Shown: positions 1 through 9,320 of the stretch, one piece after another
Position numbering within the stretch: the first letter of the stretch is position 1
Layout: each line of letters opens with the position of its first letter
Assembly (NCBI GenBank): GCA_947259115.1
Contig: CAMYKS010000010.1
Coordinates: 228,487 to 292,486 of the forward strand
Source of the DNA: an uncultured Desulfobulbaceae bacterium
GTDB taxonomy: Bacteria; Desulfobacterota; Desulfobulbia; Desulfobulbales; BM004
Length of the DNA: 64,000 nucleotides
Direction: 5' to 3'
Program-made: the position numbers and the translations under genes
The notes under the pieces: model-generated
What the model was told of the DNA's origin: nothing
Databases searched by the model: none
What the model saw: only the letters and a program-made list of their open reading frames with translations

Positions 1-3000
1 ATTACAGTAGTATTGAACGGTCCAAGCACGTCAACTATACCGAAGTCAGGAGTGATACACAGAGCGCCGTTTCCGGAATCAACGAAGTCATCAGCAGCAC
101 CGCCTCTGGTGTTTAAACCATCACCAGCTGCATCCCAATCAAGCCAACGGTTGCCAAGCTCATCCTCGATGGTGTCCCAATTCAGCACACCATGGGCAAA
201 ACCATTAACGCCGCTGCCGTCATCAACACTCGGGGCAAATCCCAAGTCAACATATGTTGACTCTGAGTAGATAATCGCAGCAGTATCATTAAAATCAGCC
301 GGGAAGTAATCACTCCGGGTGATGCCGGTCAGGTTGCCCTGCGGGATGGTGAGCAGGGTTCCGTCTTCTTCAAGCGTGGCACAGTTGGCATATATATCTG
401 CTGTACCGGGACCGGCTAAGTTTTCGAGAGTAACAAAATCAGTCGCCAGGGCGATGGGCGCACCTAATGCTACGTCACAATCAACACTGGTGCTTGATGT
501 ATCAACGTCAACCGGCTCATTGAATTTAATTACCAGGCCGTCTTCACTCCAGAGTGCATATTCAACAAATGGAGGAATCAGGTCATTGACCACCACCTGT
601 GCCTTATCGGCAGGGTGACCTGCCAGGTCTTCCACTGCATTGGAAAAGTTCATGATCTGGCGATGATCGTCATTGGCAAGGGTAATGACATCATCAACAG
701 AAATCATAACCAGGTCGGCCTGGGCATTTGCTGATCCACCATCCGGTGTGTCATTGTCATCGGTTTTGCCGACGTTGTTGGCCAGGGTCCAGGAGGTGAT
801 GCTAGTAATACCCGCCCAGTCGATGGTACCGTCGGTGGTCATGTCGATGTTCTCAGAGAAAGCCACGCCGATGGTATCATTAAATGGCTGCCAGATGGAA
901 AAACTGGTGGCATCATAATCTGAGCCGGTCCGGGCATTATCACCGTCCTGCAGGCGGTAAAGAGTGATGGGCTCAACAACATCAAGGTTAGCCGCATCTT
1001 CCGGATCCTTGAGCAGGCGGCATGTGATGTTCAGGGTCGGAACACCGCATTCGCCAGGCTCGCCCACACCGGCATTCTCAGCACCGTCACCGAAGTCAAA
1101 CAGGGTATCGACGTCAGCATCAATACAGAGCTGACCAGCAAGGTTTGTAAAGGCCGGAGTTGCTCTATTGGTGGCATAACCACAGGTGTTGTAACCATAG
1201 TTCAGAACCGTGGTCGGAGCCACGCAGTCACCCAAAACAACTTCTACAACAGCACTGATGTTGCTGAAATCATCAATTGACTCAACGTAAATCGTGTCAC
1301 CGATATTTGCAGCTAAATCATTATCAGAACTGTCTGAACCGACTACAACATACTGGGTTCCACTTTCTCCGCTGCCGGAACAGTTATCCTGGCAGTCTGC
1401 ATCTGATGAAGAACCAATCTGCCAGTCTCCAACTACAGGAGGCAGGAACGAAACAGTGGCATAATTATTGGTAATTTGTGCATTTTCCGTGATATCGTTG
1501 GGGCAGACTAACTGGTCAGCCAGGCCTTCCAGCCTCGTTTCATACTGGGCATCGGCATTCAGGTTATAGAAGGTGTTGCCGCCGGAATCATCCCACTCTG
1601 AGCGGAATACCGTAGGATACTCAGTCTGAAGGTCAGTCTGGTTGGCAACAGTAACAGAGTAATCCGTACATTCCTGTTTCAGTTCAGTAACCGCATCTGC
1701 GTTTGTTTGATCTTCGGAGTACACCTTGATACCGACCTGAATATATCCGGAGCCGTTTGTAGAGGAATATGGATCTGTATAGAACAGGGCATCTGGAGCA
1801 ACCTTTCCACTGGAAGAAGTACTGTTACAAACAGTTGCACCGGTCTCATCATCATGTGTGAGGAAATTTCCTGACAGGTCCCTGTGATCAGATTTCAACA
1901 GGTAAACGACCAGGTGATGATCATCAGGCACTGCTTCAGCTGTGGTGATTGTCAGAGTGCTGCCGGAAATCTCTGCGGTGAAATCCGTGATGTAGTCCAC
2001 ATCATCATCAGTATCGTCGGGATCTACACCGGCGTCCCAGATAACGATGGAATTGGCATTTAAACTGACGTCTTGCAAGGTCTCGGTAAAATTGATTTCA
2101 AAGCCCGTGAGGCCGTGCAGGTTATCATGCAGGGCGGCAAAATAGAGGTCTGAATTTCCTTCCCAGTCTGCACTTGTACGAGTCACCGCACCGGTTACGC
2201 TTGTAACGCATGGCTGAATATTATCATTAGTCGGAATTGGATCTACACAGACATCGCCCAGGTAAAGCAGTCCTTCATTTGTTGTTGCAATGCAGTCCCC
2301 CTCTGAATTACTGGGTGTAGAACCCGGCGAGCACGAAACATCACCTGCTGTACTGTCTTCTACAGCTAAACCGTCGTAACCCGGCGCCCACATTCTGAGG
2401 ATAGAATCATTAGGAACATTAGTGAAAGAAAAGCTACCATCGTCACCTGTTACGGAAGCATGCGGGTTAGCCTCGTAGGAGAAGTAGCATCCGGAATCAC
2501 AATCATTGTCAGCCTGCAACACTGGATCGTTGTTATCAACTGCCCACATGTCAAGCCTTACAGTAGCACCGCCTATTGCTGCACCGGTATCGCAGTCTCT
2601 CAGCACACCTGTGACATCAGAACTAAGCATGGGCAGCATGGCTGTGGCAGCCTCAACATACATACCGTCAATAAAGGTAGTACGAGGGTTGACAACGGTG
2701 TAGGAACCACCGTCTCCACCGTCGCCGCCGTCGCCGCCTGTACCGGCACCACCATCATTGCCGCCGGCAGAACCACCGTCGCCGCCGTCCCACCATACGC
2801 CGTTGCCGCCGGCACCGCCGGTATTATTGTTATTGTCGCCGCCAAAACCGCTGCCGCCACTTCCACCCGAACTACCATCCAGGTCAGGGTCAACACTGCC
2901 GTCAATCTGGGCTTCAGGATACACACTTACAACGGCGCCAAGATAATTATCCGGCGGCTGAATTACTACCCTGACAGGTCCATGTGATGTGCTGTCATCA

Positions 3001-3269
3001 GCACCTGCAACATTTGAAACAAGTAATTTTTTGAAGTAGTACTGTCCGGCAGCGTTGGTGGTTGTCGATTCACCTTGGACGCTGACTCTGGCACCTTGAA
3101 TCGCGATGCCGTTGGTATCCATTACAGTACCGCCAATGTCAATTTTGGGCCCTTTTTTGTTCTGTCCAGTTGACCCTGTTTTGTCCCCGTCGGATCCGCA
3201 CGCTGCAAGTGTAGTTGCTAAACAGGCACAAAGCGCGAAATTTAAAAGAGTTGAATACTTCTTTTTCAT
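1..3269 (-). CDS. Large secreted lipoprotein with carboxypeptidase-regulatory-like and Ig-like domains, 3' end outside window
   Basis: An uninterrupted minus-strand frame runs from the ATG at 3269 to the window edge, giving at least 1,089 codons. A strong AGGAGG ribosome site sits just upstream (about 3276-3284). The protein starts with a type II signal peptide whose lipobox is LAAC (Cys24), so it should be a lipid-anchored envelope protein. Residues about 45-82 resemble a carboxypeptidase regulatory-like beta-sandwich (GTVMDTNGIAIQGARV). Residues about 131-189 are a Gly/Asp/Asn-rich linker with GGDGG repeats. A second regulatory-like module follows from about 219. Repeated stretches such as the one near residues 905-925 (FNEPVDVDTSS) resemble SbsA-type bacterial Ig-like domains. 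The protein is very acidic and contains many cysteines. It may act as a surface adhesin or in matrix attachment, but no catalytic motif is seen and the function is unknown. Confidence 0.85.
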   Translation of the reverse strand, partial: MKKKYSTLLNFALCACLATTLAACGSDGDKTGSTGQNKKGPKIDIGGTVMDTNGIAIQGARVSVQGESTTTNAAGQYYFKKLLVSNVAGADDSTSHGPVRVVIQPPDNYLGAVVSVYPEAQIDGSVDPDLDGSSGGSGGSGFGGDNNNNTGGAGGNGVWWDGGDGGSAGGNDGGAGTGGDGGDGGDGGSYTVVNPRTTFIDGMYVEAATAMLPMLSSDVTGVLRDCDTGAAIGGATVRLDMWAVDNNDPVLQADNDCDSGCYFSYEANPHASVTGDDGSFSFTNVPNDSILRMWAPGYDGLAVEDSTAGDVSCSPGSTPSNSEGDCIATTNEGLLYLGDVCVDPIPTNDNIQPCVTSVTGAVTRTSADWEGNSDLYFAALHDNLHGLTGFEINFTETLQDVSLNANSIVIWDAGVDPDDTDDDVDYITDFTAEISGSTLTITTAEAVPDDHHLVVYLLKSDHRDLSGNFLTHDDETGATVCNSTSSSGKVAPDALFYTDPYSSTNGSGYIQVGIKVYSEDQTNADAVTELKQECTDYSVTVANQTDLQTEYPTVFRSEWDDSGGNTFYNLNADAQYETRLEGLADQLVCPNDITENAQITNNYATVSFLPPVVGDWQIGSSSDADCQDNCSGSGESGTQYVVVGSDSSDNDLAANIGDTIYVESIDDFSNISAVVEVVLGDCVAPTTVLNYGYNTCGYATNRATPAFTNLAGQLCIDADVDTLFDFGDGAENAGVGEPGECGVPTLNITCRLLKDPEDAANLDVVEPITLYRLQDGDNARTGSDYDATSFSIWQPFNDTIGVAFSENIDMTTDGTIDWAGITSITSWTLANNVGKTDDNDTPDGGSANAQADLVMISVDDVITLANDDHRQIMNFSNAVEDLAGHPADKAQVVVNDLIPPFVEYALWSEDGLVIKFNEPVDVDTSSTSVDCDVALGAPIALATDFVTLENLAGPGTADIYANCATLEEDGTLLTIPQGNLTGITRSDYFPADFNDTAAIIYSESTYVDLGFAPSVDDGSGVNGFAHGVLNWDTIEDELGNRWLDWDAAGDGLNTRGGAADDFVDSGNGALCITPDFGIVDVLGPFNTTV

Positions 3270-3782
3270 GGGTTTCCTTCCTCCTTTCTCATTATCGATT
3301 AATAAATCTTCTCCACCATTCCGTTAACGTTGATTCATCATACTATTATATATGCATCCGCATTTAGGCGAATATTATAGGCTTCTTTCCATATTATCCC
3401 TGCGATGTCAATTGTTTTTTTTGTTTTTCTCTTGTCTGGGCCTGTTTTTACAGTTTTTTTTGCAGCAGAAAAAAGAGTTTTATTTGCTTTTCTTTTTAAA
3501 AAAACAAACAATATCAATAATATATGCAAAAAAAATGCATTCAGCCTCACCAAAAAAGTATTTTTCTCCGTACTGTTGCAAAAATGTTCTATTCCTTGAT
3601 ATCAGAAGATTTCAGCAGTTTCGTTGTCGCTGAAATTCTAATTCGTGGCCAATCATATAACTTCAATTAATTTTTTGCAATGACATATAATATTTTTTAC
3701 GGGCAAAATGACCAGTAATTTACCGAAACCTTCCCAGCCTCGGAAAATATTGCCCCATGGACACTAAGAACACTATCGATAC
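3270..3782 (-). promoter_or_regulatory. AT-rich upstream region of the large lipoprotein gene
   Basis: This 513-bp gap has no credible gene. It is very AT-rich, with long T and A runs around 3410-3550. On the minus strand it holds two exact TATAAT hexamers, at 3345-3350 and 3374-3379, which could be -10 boxes for the lipoprotein gene. No good -35 box is visible. A 71-codon minus-strand frame inside the A/T runs looks fortuitous. Confidence 0.35.
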
Positions 3783-4796
3783 CTATTTCCCTGCTCTGTA
3801 CCGGGAAACCGCTTTGTTGTGTTCCTTCAAGGTTCTGGAGAAATGATGACTCTTGTCGTCCTTTGCAACAAAATAGAGGTAATCCGTCCGGGCTGGGAAG
3901 ATGACGGCCTCAATTGCAGCCCGCCCGGGGTTGGCAATAGGGCCCGGCGGCAGTCCTTCAATTATATATGTATTATACGGTGTGGATTTCTTCAGATCTG
4001 CTTTTGTAAGCTGACCCGTATTTTCCTCCAGGCCGTAACGGACTGTGGGGTCTGCCTGCAGGCGCATGCCCCTTTGCAAACGGTTGAGAAAAACCGAGGC
4101 AACCAGGGCACGTTCCTCAGGGTTGCCGGTTTCCTTTTCCACTATGGAGGCCAGGATCACCACCTCATGGTGTGACATGGCAAAAGTATCGGAATTCTGG
4201 TTTTTTATGAGCGCATTGTATATCTGGAAGTGTCTTGCAACCATCATTTCTATTATTTTTGCTTCACCCAGTTGCCCCCTTGACAGAAAGTATGTGTCAG
4301 GGAATAAATAACCTTCAAGGCTTTCTGCATGAATCCCCGTTTTTTTTAGCATTGCGGGATCACGCACCAGGTGGAGAAATTTTTCCAGATCGACCCAGCC
4401 GTCTGCGGCCAGAATAGCAGCGAATTTTGTCATTTCCGTGCCTTCCGGTATGGTCACCGGCCGGTACAGCACCTTGCCCTTTTTGAGAAGTTCAATGACC
4501 TCCAAGGGTTTTTTACCCGGGGCAAAAGCGTATTCCCCGGCGCGCAGTCTGGAGCCTGCCCCGGTCAGTGTGGCCAGCATTGAAAAACGGGGATCAGGCC
4601 TAATCACTTTTTTTTCTGCAAGGATTTTTCCTATGGTGGAAAGGCTCGAACGGGCGGGAATAATTACTTCGATCTGCTCCCGGGAGGAAGACGGCCCGGG
4701 ACCCATGGCATATATCCCGACCCAAAGGCACCACAGAAGCGGCACACCGAGGATGATCATGAGCAGGAGGGGAATACGGCGAGCGGGGAAATTCAT
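3783..4796 (-). CDS. mltG: Endolytic murein transglycosylase MltG
   Basis: The 337-aa product matches the usual MltG/YceG length. It cleaves nascent glycan strands at the inner membrane and helps set glycan length. An N-terminal transmembrane anchor covers residues about 9-30. The catalytic region holds ASIVEKETG with the expected catalytic Glu220 (E. coli Glu218), preceded by EGYLFPDTY at 161-169 and followed by FLNRL and MRLQADPTVRYG. The start chosen places the hydrophobic anchor at the N terminus. The gene stands alone between repeat-rich gaps, and its downstream end faces the lipoprotein promoter region. Identification is firm from the family motifs. Confidence 0.95.
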   Translation of the reverse strand: MNFPARRIPLLLMIILGVPLLWCLWVGIYAMGPGPSSSREQIEVIIPARSSLSTIGKILAEKKVIRPDPRFSMLATLTGAGSRLRAGEYAFAPGKKPLEVIELLKKGKVLYRPVTIPEGTEMTKFAAILAADGWVDLEKFLHLVRDPAMLKKTGIHAESLEGYLFPDTYFLSRGQLGEAKIIEMMVARHFQIYNALIKNQNSDTFAMSHHEVVILASIVEKETGNPEERALVASVFLNRLQRGMRLQADPTVRYGLEENTGQLTKADLKKSTPYNTYIIEGLPPGPIANPGRAAIEAVIFPARTDYLYFVAKDDKSHHFSRTLKEHNKAVSRYRAGK

Positions 4797-5391
4797 GTTT
4801 TTGGGAGTGACTAAAGTTACAAGTTACAAGTGCCTATAGTGTTAAGTGCCTAAAGTGAGCTAAAGTTACAAGTGCCTAAAGTTACGAGTGCCTAAAGTTT
4901 AAAGTGAGCTAAAGTTTTTTTTAATGTGGCTCTAAAGAAAACTAAGCTAAAGGCACACTTTCACTCTTTGATCGGTCCATGGGTGCTGGATCGGAGTCTC
5001 CCTCTGGTCGTTTATACCCTGTTTTTTAGGATGCTTACCTTCCGCCTTCGCGGGAATGACATTGTAAAAAGACAGCGTCACTCCCGCGAAGGCGGGAGTC
5101 CAGTGAAGATGGCAGCTGAGTTTCCATAGAGCCACTATTTTTTAAAATAATTTTATATTTCAACTTCTGCTTATAATTAACCTGGTGGATATTTTATCAA
5201 TACCTCAGGTTATAGTTTTTTTAACTTTAGGCACTTTAGGCACTCGTAACTTTAGGCACTAAGAGCTTTCGCCTTCAGCCTTTAACCTTATAACCCTGAA
5301 CCTCTGTGCCTTTGTCTCTCAGTGCCTTTGTGCCTTTGTTTTTAAGCTTTTCCCTTGACCCCTCGACCCCTTGAAACCTTGGCCCCTGTTC
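4797..5391. repeat. Intergenic repeat region: about 390-bp element with 28-bp inverted ends plus REP-like palindrome
   Basis: This 595-bp gap holds no gene. Positions 4810-4915 consist of many copies of a unit like GTGCCTAAAGT(TAC). The stretch 4871-4898 is a perfect 28-bp inverted match to 5233-5260, so a 390-bp segment is bracketed by inverted ends. Inside lies a REP-like palindrome (5042-5103) and a GGAGTCTCCC-type repeat (about 4994-5019). From about 5270 the DNA becomes a T/C-rich run of words such as TGCCTTTG and CCCTTGACC leading to the end of lon. The same inverted ends enclose the small gene at 8903-9283. Confidence 0.8.
5042..5103. repeat. REP-like palindrome
   Basis: The two arms, CCGCCTTCGCGGGAATGAC (5042-5060) and its near complement at 5077-5096, are spaced by 16 bases. 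The arms are GC-rich compared with their surroundings. Translations of this family give the PAFAGVT peptide often seen in spurious ORFs. A related palindrome lies at 20383-20453. Confidence 0.7.
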
Positions 5392-7797
5392 TCAGATCTT
5401 ACACCCTCTCTTGCCCTTCTTCGTTTCCCTGAAGGCGACCTTTAGAATCTGGTCCATGTTTTTCACCGGGATGAACTCCATCTGCTCCCGGATGTCCTTG
5501 GGAATTTCCACCAGGTCCTTCTTGTTCTGCTCCGGGATAATAACCTTTTTGGTGCCGGAACGAAGGGCTGCAAGCGCCTTCTCCTTGAGGCCGCCGATGG
5601 GAAGGACACGGCCCCGCAGGGTAATTTCACCGGTCATGGCCACATCCCAGGCCACCTTTTTCCTGGAAAGGGCTGAGTAGAGCGAAGTTGCCATGGTGAC
5701 TCCGGCAGAAGGGCCGTCCTTGGGAATGGCACCGGCCGGCACGTGAATATGGATATCCACCTCTTCAAAAAAATTCTCGGAGAGCTTCAGTTTATCCATC
5801 CTGGACCTGCAGTAGCTCAAGGCCGCCTTGGCCGACTCCTGCATGACATCGCCAAGCTGGCCGGTAAGTATGAGACTGCCCTTGCCCTTCATAATGATGG
5901 TTTCAACGTAGAGGATCTCGCCGCCCGTCTCTGTCCAGGCGAGCCCCGTAACCAGGCCGGGCTGGTCAATGGTCTCAATGTCACATTCCGGCTGGAACTT
6001 GGGCGGGCCCAAATATTTATGCAGGGTCTGCCTGGAGATGGTATAAGGCCCTCTTGCCCCCTCGGCAATCTTTCTTGCCACCTTGCGGCATACCTTGCCG
6101 ATCTCGCGCTCCAGATTCCGCAGGCCCGATTCCCTGGTATAATGGGAGATAATACGCTTAACTGTCACATCATCGAGCTTGATATGTTTTTCGGCAATAC
6201 CGTTTTCTACAAGCTGCCTGGGCAGAAGATAGCGTTTGGCGATCTCGAGCTTTTCCTCCAAGGTATAGCCGGCCAGCCGGATGATTTCCATTCTGTCCAG
6301 CAGCGGCGACGGTATGGTGTCTGTAAGGTTGGCTGTGGTGATGAACATCACCTTGGATAGATCATAGGGGATGTTCATATAATGATCCGAAAAGGAAGAA
6401 TTCTGCTCCGGATCAAGCACTTCCAGGAGGGCCGAGGAAGGATCTCCCCGGTAATCGGAGCCCACCTTATCTATCTCGTCCATCATAAAGACCGGGTTGT
6501 TGGCGCCGACAGTCTTCAAACCCTGAATGATACGCCCGGGCATGGCGCCGATATAGGTGCGCCTGTGGCCGCGGATCTCAGCCTCATCCCTCATGCCGCC
6601 CAGGGAAAGACGGTGGAATTTGCGGCCCAGGGCCCGGGCAATGGATTGGCCCAGCGAGGTCTTGCCGACACCGGGAGGGCCGACAAAGCAGAGGATCGGT
6701 CCCTTGGTCGACTTGTTCAGCTTGCGGACCGCCAGATACTCCAGTATCCTCTCCTTGATCTTCTCAAGGCCATAGTGGTCGGCATCAAGAACCTCTTTGG
6801 CAATCTTTAAGTCCAACCTGTCACGGCTGCCCCTGCTCCAGGGCACTTCGGTCAGCCAGTCCAGATAGGTCCGGATAATTCCAGCTTCTGAAGAATCGGG
6901 ATGCATCATCTCCAAGCGCTTGAGCTGCTTGAGAGCCTCTTTTCTGGCATGGACCGGCATCCTGGCCTTACGGATCTTGCCCTGCAGCTCCTCGATTTCC
7001 TGAGCCCTGTCATCCACATCGCCCAATTCTTTTTTCAGGGCCTGCAGCTGTTCACGCAGATAATATTCCCGCTGCGAGCGCGTCATCTCCTCCTTGGCCT
7101 CGGTCTGGATCTTAGCCTGCATGGTGGACACCTCAAGCTCTTTGTTGAGATAATCCGCCACCAGTTTGAGCTTTTCCACCGGGTCAAAGCATTCAAGGAT
7201 AGCCTGAGCCTCAGGGATCTTCAAGCGCAGGTTGGAGGCAACCAGGTCCGCCAGACGGCCCGGGTCATCGATGTTATTCATGATCATAATGAGATCCGAG
7301 GAAAGAATGCCGCGTAGGGACATGATTTTTTCAGTCTGTTCACGCACCGTACGCATGAGCGCCTCAACCTCAACACTGATATCGGGCAGTTCCTGCTCAT
7401 CCACCACCATGACCTTTACTTTGAAAAACGGCTCCTTCTGCTGGAACTCCTGGATTTTTGCCTTGGTCAGGGCCTGCACCAGAACCTTGAGACGGCCGTC
7501 AGGCAGTTTCAGGGTGCGCATGATCATGCTCACCATACCTACATCATAAAGGTCTTTAGGTTCGGGATCCTCCTGGGTGGCATCCTTCTGGGTCAGTAGC
7601 ACCAGGAGCTTATCCCTGGATAGGGCCTCATTGACAGCAGCCACCGATGACGCTCTGCCGACAAAAAGCGGTATAATCATAGAGTTGAAAACAACGACAT
7701 CGCGTACCGCCATCAAAGGCAGTTCATCTGGTATCTCAATATCCTGCCTCTCTGCAAAATCATCAAGGTTGGCATGAATCGAATCATCAAAACCCAC
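5392..7797 (-). CDS. lon: ATP-dependent protease La (Lon)
   Basis: Lon degrades misfolded and regulatory proteins in the cytoplasm. The order is an N-terminal LON substrate domain, a coiled region, an AAA+ module with Walker A GPPGVGKTS (residues 373-381), then the protease domain. The catalytic dyad is Ser697 in PKDGPSAG and Lys738 in GGLKEKA. I chose the GTG at 7797 because AGGAGG lies 8 bases upstream (7806-7811). The frame stays open 24 codons further, to an ATG at 7869, but that start lacks such a site and would extend the protein beyond the usual N terminus. The result is 801 aa. A divergent gene lies upstream. Confidence 0.96.
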   Translation of the reverse strand: MGFDDSIHANLDDFAERQDIEIPDELPLMAVRDVVVFNSMIIPLFVGRASSVAAVNEALSRDKLLVLLTQKDATQEDPEPKDLYDVGMVSMIMRTLKLPDGRLKVLVQALTKAKIQEFQQKEPFFKVKVMVVDEQELPDISVEVEALMRTVREQTEKIMSLRGILSSDLIMIMNNIDDPGRLADLVASNLRLKIPEAQAILECFDPVEKLKLVADYLNKELEVSTMQAKIQTEAKEEMTRSQREYYLREQLQALKKELGDVDDRAQEIEELQGKIRKARMPVHARKEALKQLKRLEMMHPDSSEAGIIRTYLDWLTEVPWSRGSRDRLDLKIAKEVLDADHYGLEKIKERILEYLAVRKLNKSTKGPILCFVGPPGVGKTSLGQSIARALGRKFHRLSLGGMRDEAEIRGHRRTYIGAMPGRIIQGLKTVGANNPVFMMDEIDKVGSDYRGDPSSALLEVLDPEQNSSFSDHYMNIPYDLSKVMFITTANLTDTIPSPLLDRMEIIRLAGYTLEEKLEIAKRYLLPRQLVENGIAEKHIKLDDVTVKRIISHYTRESGLRNLEREIGKVCRKVARKIAEGARGPYTISRQTLHKYLGPPKFQPECDIETIDQPGLVTGLAWTETGGEILYVETIIMKGKGSLILTGQLGDVMQESAKAALSYCRSRMDKLKLSENFFEEVDIHIHVPAGAIPKDGPSAGVTMATSLYSALSRKKVAWDVAMTGEITLRGRVLPIGGLKEKALAALRSGTKKVIIPEQNKKDLVEIPKDIREQMEFIPVKNMDQILKVAFRETKKGKRGCKI

Positions 7798-8052
7798 GGG
7801 TTTATCCTCCTGTATAGAAAAAGTTTCCACCTGGAAACAGAGTGTCTGGAACTTCCGGCTGCCAAGCATTCCGGACTGTTGCCTGATATTAATTACTGCT
7901 ATGCTGCTGTGAATCTAAACACTGGAGAGACTGAAGTCAAGCTTCGCATGCTTACCTCACTCCTGTGCGTTTTTTTGTTGCTTAAATGCGATATTCTTTT
8001 TTATGTAATCGGTCAACAGCTAAATATAAAAAAAACACTTAGGCCAGTAATT

Positions 8053-8853
8053 ATGCTTTCCGCACACTCTTTTTTTGACCTGTCTTCCTGTGAACACCCT
8101 GAACTCATGCGACCTGAAGAACAGGCATGGGACGCCCTGAAAAATCTGAAGCACTACCTTGGGGAGCAGCGCTATCATGAGTTGACCCCTCCACTTATCC
8201 AGGACGGCGAGCCCGTTAAAAGAACCCTGGTGTATTACAACGGTTCCCTGCTGGAGGCCAGGGAGCTGAGAATTGAATTGGGCGATGCCACTAAGGGAGG
8301 CATCAAGGTTTTTCATGATGAAAACTTGCTGCTCGGGGCCAGTGTCATTATGGCCGGGGCCATTTTCCATGGCAGCCGGATCAGGATCGGCAAGGGGGTG
8401 CTGATTGAGCCGGGCGCCTATATCAAATCTCCGACCATAATCGGCGATCAGACTGAAGTGCGGCATGGCGCTTACATCAGGGGCAACTGTTTAATAGGCA
8501 GAAACTGTGTGGTGGGGCATGTTACAGAGGTCAAACACACCATTTTTCTGGATGGCGCCAAAGCCGGGCATTTTGCCTATCTGGGGGACTCCATTCTCGG
8601 CAACGGGGTCAACCTGGGGGCTGGGACCAAGCTGGCAAACCTGCGCTTCATCAAAGGAGACATCTCCATAACTACCCCGAACTCCACAATGGAGACCGGC
8701 CTGCGCAAACTGGGGGCCATACTGGGAGACCACGTACAGACAGGCTGCAATTCCGTCACTAATCCCGGCACATTTCTTGGAAAAAAATCCTTGGTCATCC
8801 CTAATACCACCGTGCCATCAGGGTATCATCCTGACGGATCGCTGATCAGATAA
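8053..8853 (+). CDS. Left-handed beta-helix (hexapeptide repeat) nucleotidyltransferase/acyltransferase-like protein
   Basis: The C-terminal two thirds is a left-handed parallel beta-helix of hexapeptide repeats, for example RIGKGVLIEPGAYI and CLIGRNCVVGH, ending with GTFLGKKSLVIPNTTVPSGY. This resembles the C-terminal half of GlmU/UDP-GlcNAc pyrophosphorylase-like proteins. The N-terminal uridyltransferase fold is absent. At 266 aa it looks like a sugar-nucleotide acyltransferase-like protein of unknown substrate. The frame stays open upstream to 7774, into lon, but the ATG at 8053 is a more sensible start because it precedes the first conserved-looking segment. Its ribosome site is weak. 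It diverges from lon. Confidence 0.8.
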   Translation: MLSAHSFFDLSSCEHPELMRPEEQAWDALKNLKHYLGEQRYHELTPPLIQDGEPVKRTLVYYNGSLLEARELRIELGDATKGGIKVFHDENLLLGASVIMAGAIFHGSRIRIGKGVLIEPGAYIKSPTIIGDQTEVRHGAYIRGNCLIGRNCVVGHVTEVKHTIFLDGAKAGHFAYLGDSILGNGVNLGAGTKLANLRFIKGDISITTPNSTMETGLRKLGAILGDHVQTGCNSVTNPGTFLGKKSLVIPNTTVPSGYHPDGSLIR

Positions 8854-8893
8854 AATAGGGGCCAAGGGGTCAAGGTAAAAGAACAAATGCCTA

Positions 8894-9305
8894 AAGTTAC
8901 GAGTGCCTAAAGTGCCTAAAGTTATTGAGAATAAAGAATTTTCCAAAAAGCTAGAAAAAAGGACTCGTCTTTTTGCGGTTGCTATCATTAAATTATCCAC
9001 ATTACTTCCAGATACTCCGGAAGGAAAAGTTATCAGAAATCAAATTACCAAGTCAGGCACATCCATAGGAGCTAACTGCCGGGAAGCTAATCGTTCACGA
9101 AGTAAGGCTGACTTCAAGAACAAGATAAAGATATGTGAAAGTGAAGCAAGCGAAACACAATACTGGCTGGAAGTAATTGTTGAGTCAAAAATGCTGAGTT
9201 GGGAAAAAGTCAAACAGGACCATCAAGAATGCAGTGAACTCTTGGCTTTATTTGCCGCCATCGCAAAAGGCTCTAAACTTTAGGCACTTTAGGCACTCGT
9301 AACTT
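8894..9305. repeat. Element bounded by a perfect 30-bp inverted repeat
   Basis: The left arm, 8894-8923, and right arm, 9276-9305, are exact reverse complements over 30 bp. Each arm is built from the GTGCCTAAAGT unit. They enclose one small gene whose start codon lies in the left arm and whose stop codon lies in the right arm. Total length is 412 bp. The same arm sequence brackets a 390-bp segment at 4871-5260. Confidence 0.85.
8903..9283 (+). CDS. Four-helix bundle protein (S23/IVS-type, TIGR02436-like)
   Basis: The 126-aa product has the features of the four-helix-bundle family first seen in 23S rRNA intervening sequences and related to the Avd proteins of diversity-generating elements. 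Examples are RNQITKSGTSIGANCREANRS and the later FKNKIKICESEASETQYWLE. No enzymatic motif is present, and family members are small, basic and probably nucleic-acid binding. The start is a GTG within the left inverted-repeat arm, so the first residues (VPKVPKV) are encoded by the repeat unit. The TAG stop is inside the right arm. There is no ordinary ribosome site, so the start is uncertain. The function is unknown. Confidence 0.8.
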   Translation: MPKVPKVIENKEFSKKLEKRTRLFAVAIIKLSTLLPDTPEGKVIRNQITKSGTSIGANCREANRSRSKADFKNKIKICESEASETQYWLEVIVESKMLSWEKVKQDHQECSELLALFAAIAKGSKL

Positions 9306-9320
9306 GTAACTTGTAACTTC

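Noticed and set aside
2600..2926. 108-codon minus-strand frame with Val/Ala-rich sequence
   Set aside because: It is in another frame of the lipoprotein gene, inside the GGDGG-coding region.
3338..3553. 71-codon minus-strand frame in AT-rich gap
   Set aside because: It arises from A/T runs, and no ribosome site or conserved motif is visible.
4926..5129. 67-codon + strand and 62-codon minus-strand frames
   Set aside because: They are translations of the REP-like palindrome and repeat units (PAFAGVT-type peptide), not genes.
7774..8052. Upstream extension of the hexapeptide-repeat protein
   Set aside because: The extra 93 codons overlap lon and have low-complexity sequence; the ATG at 8053 is a more sensible start.
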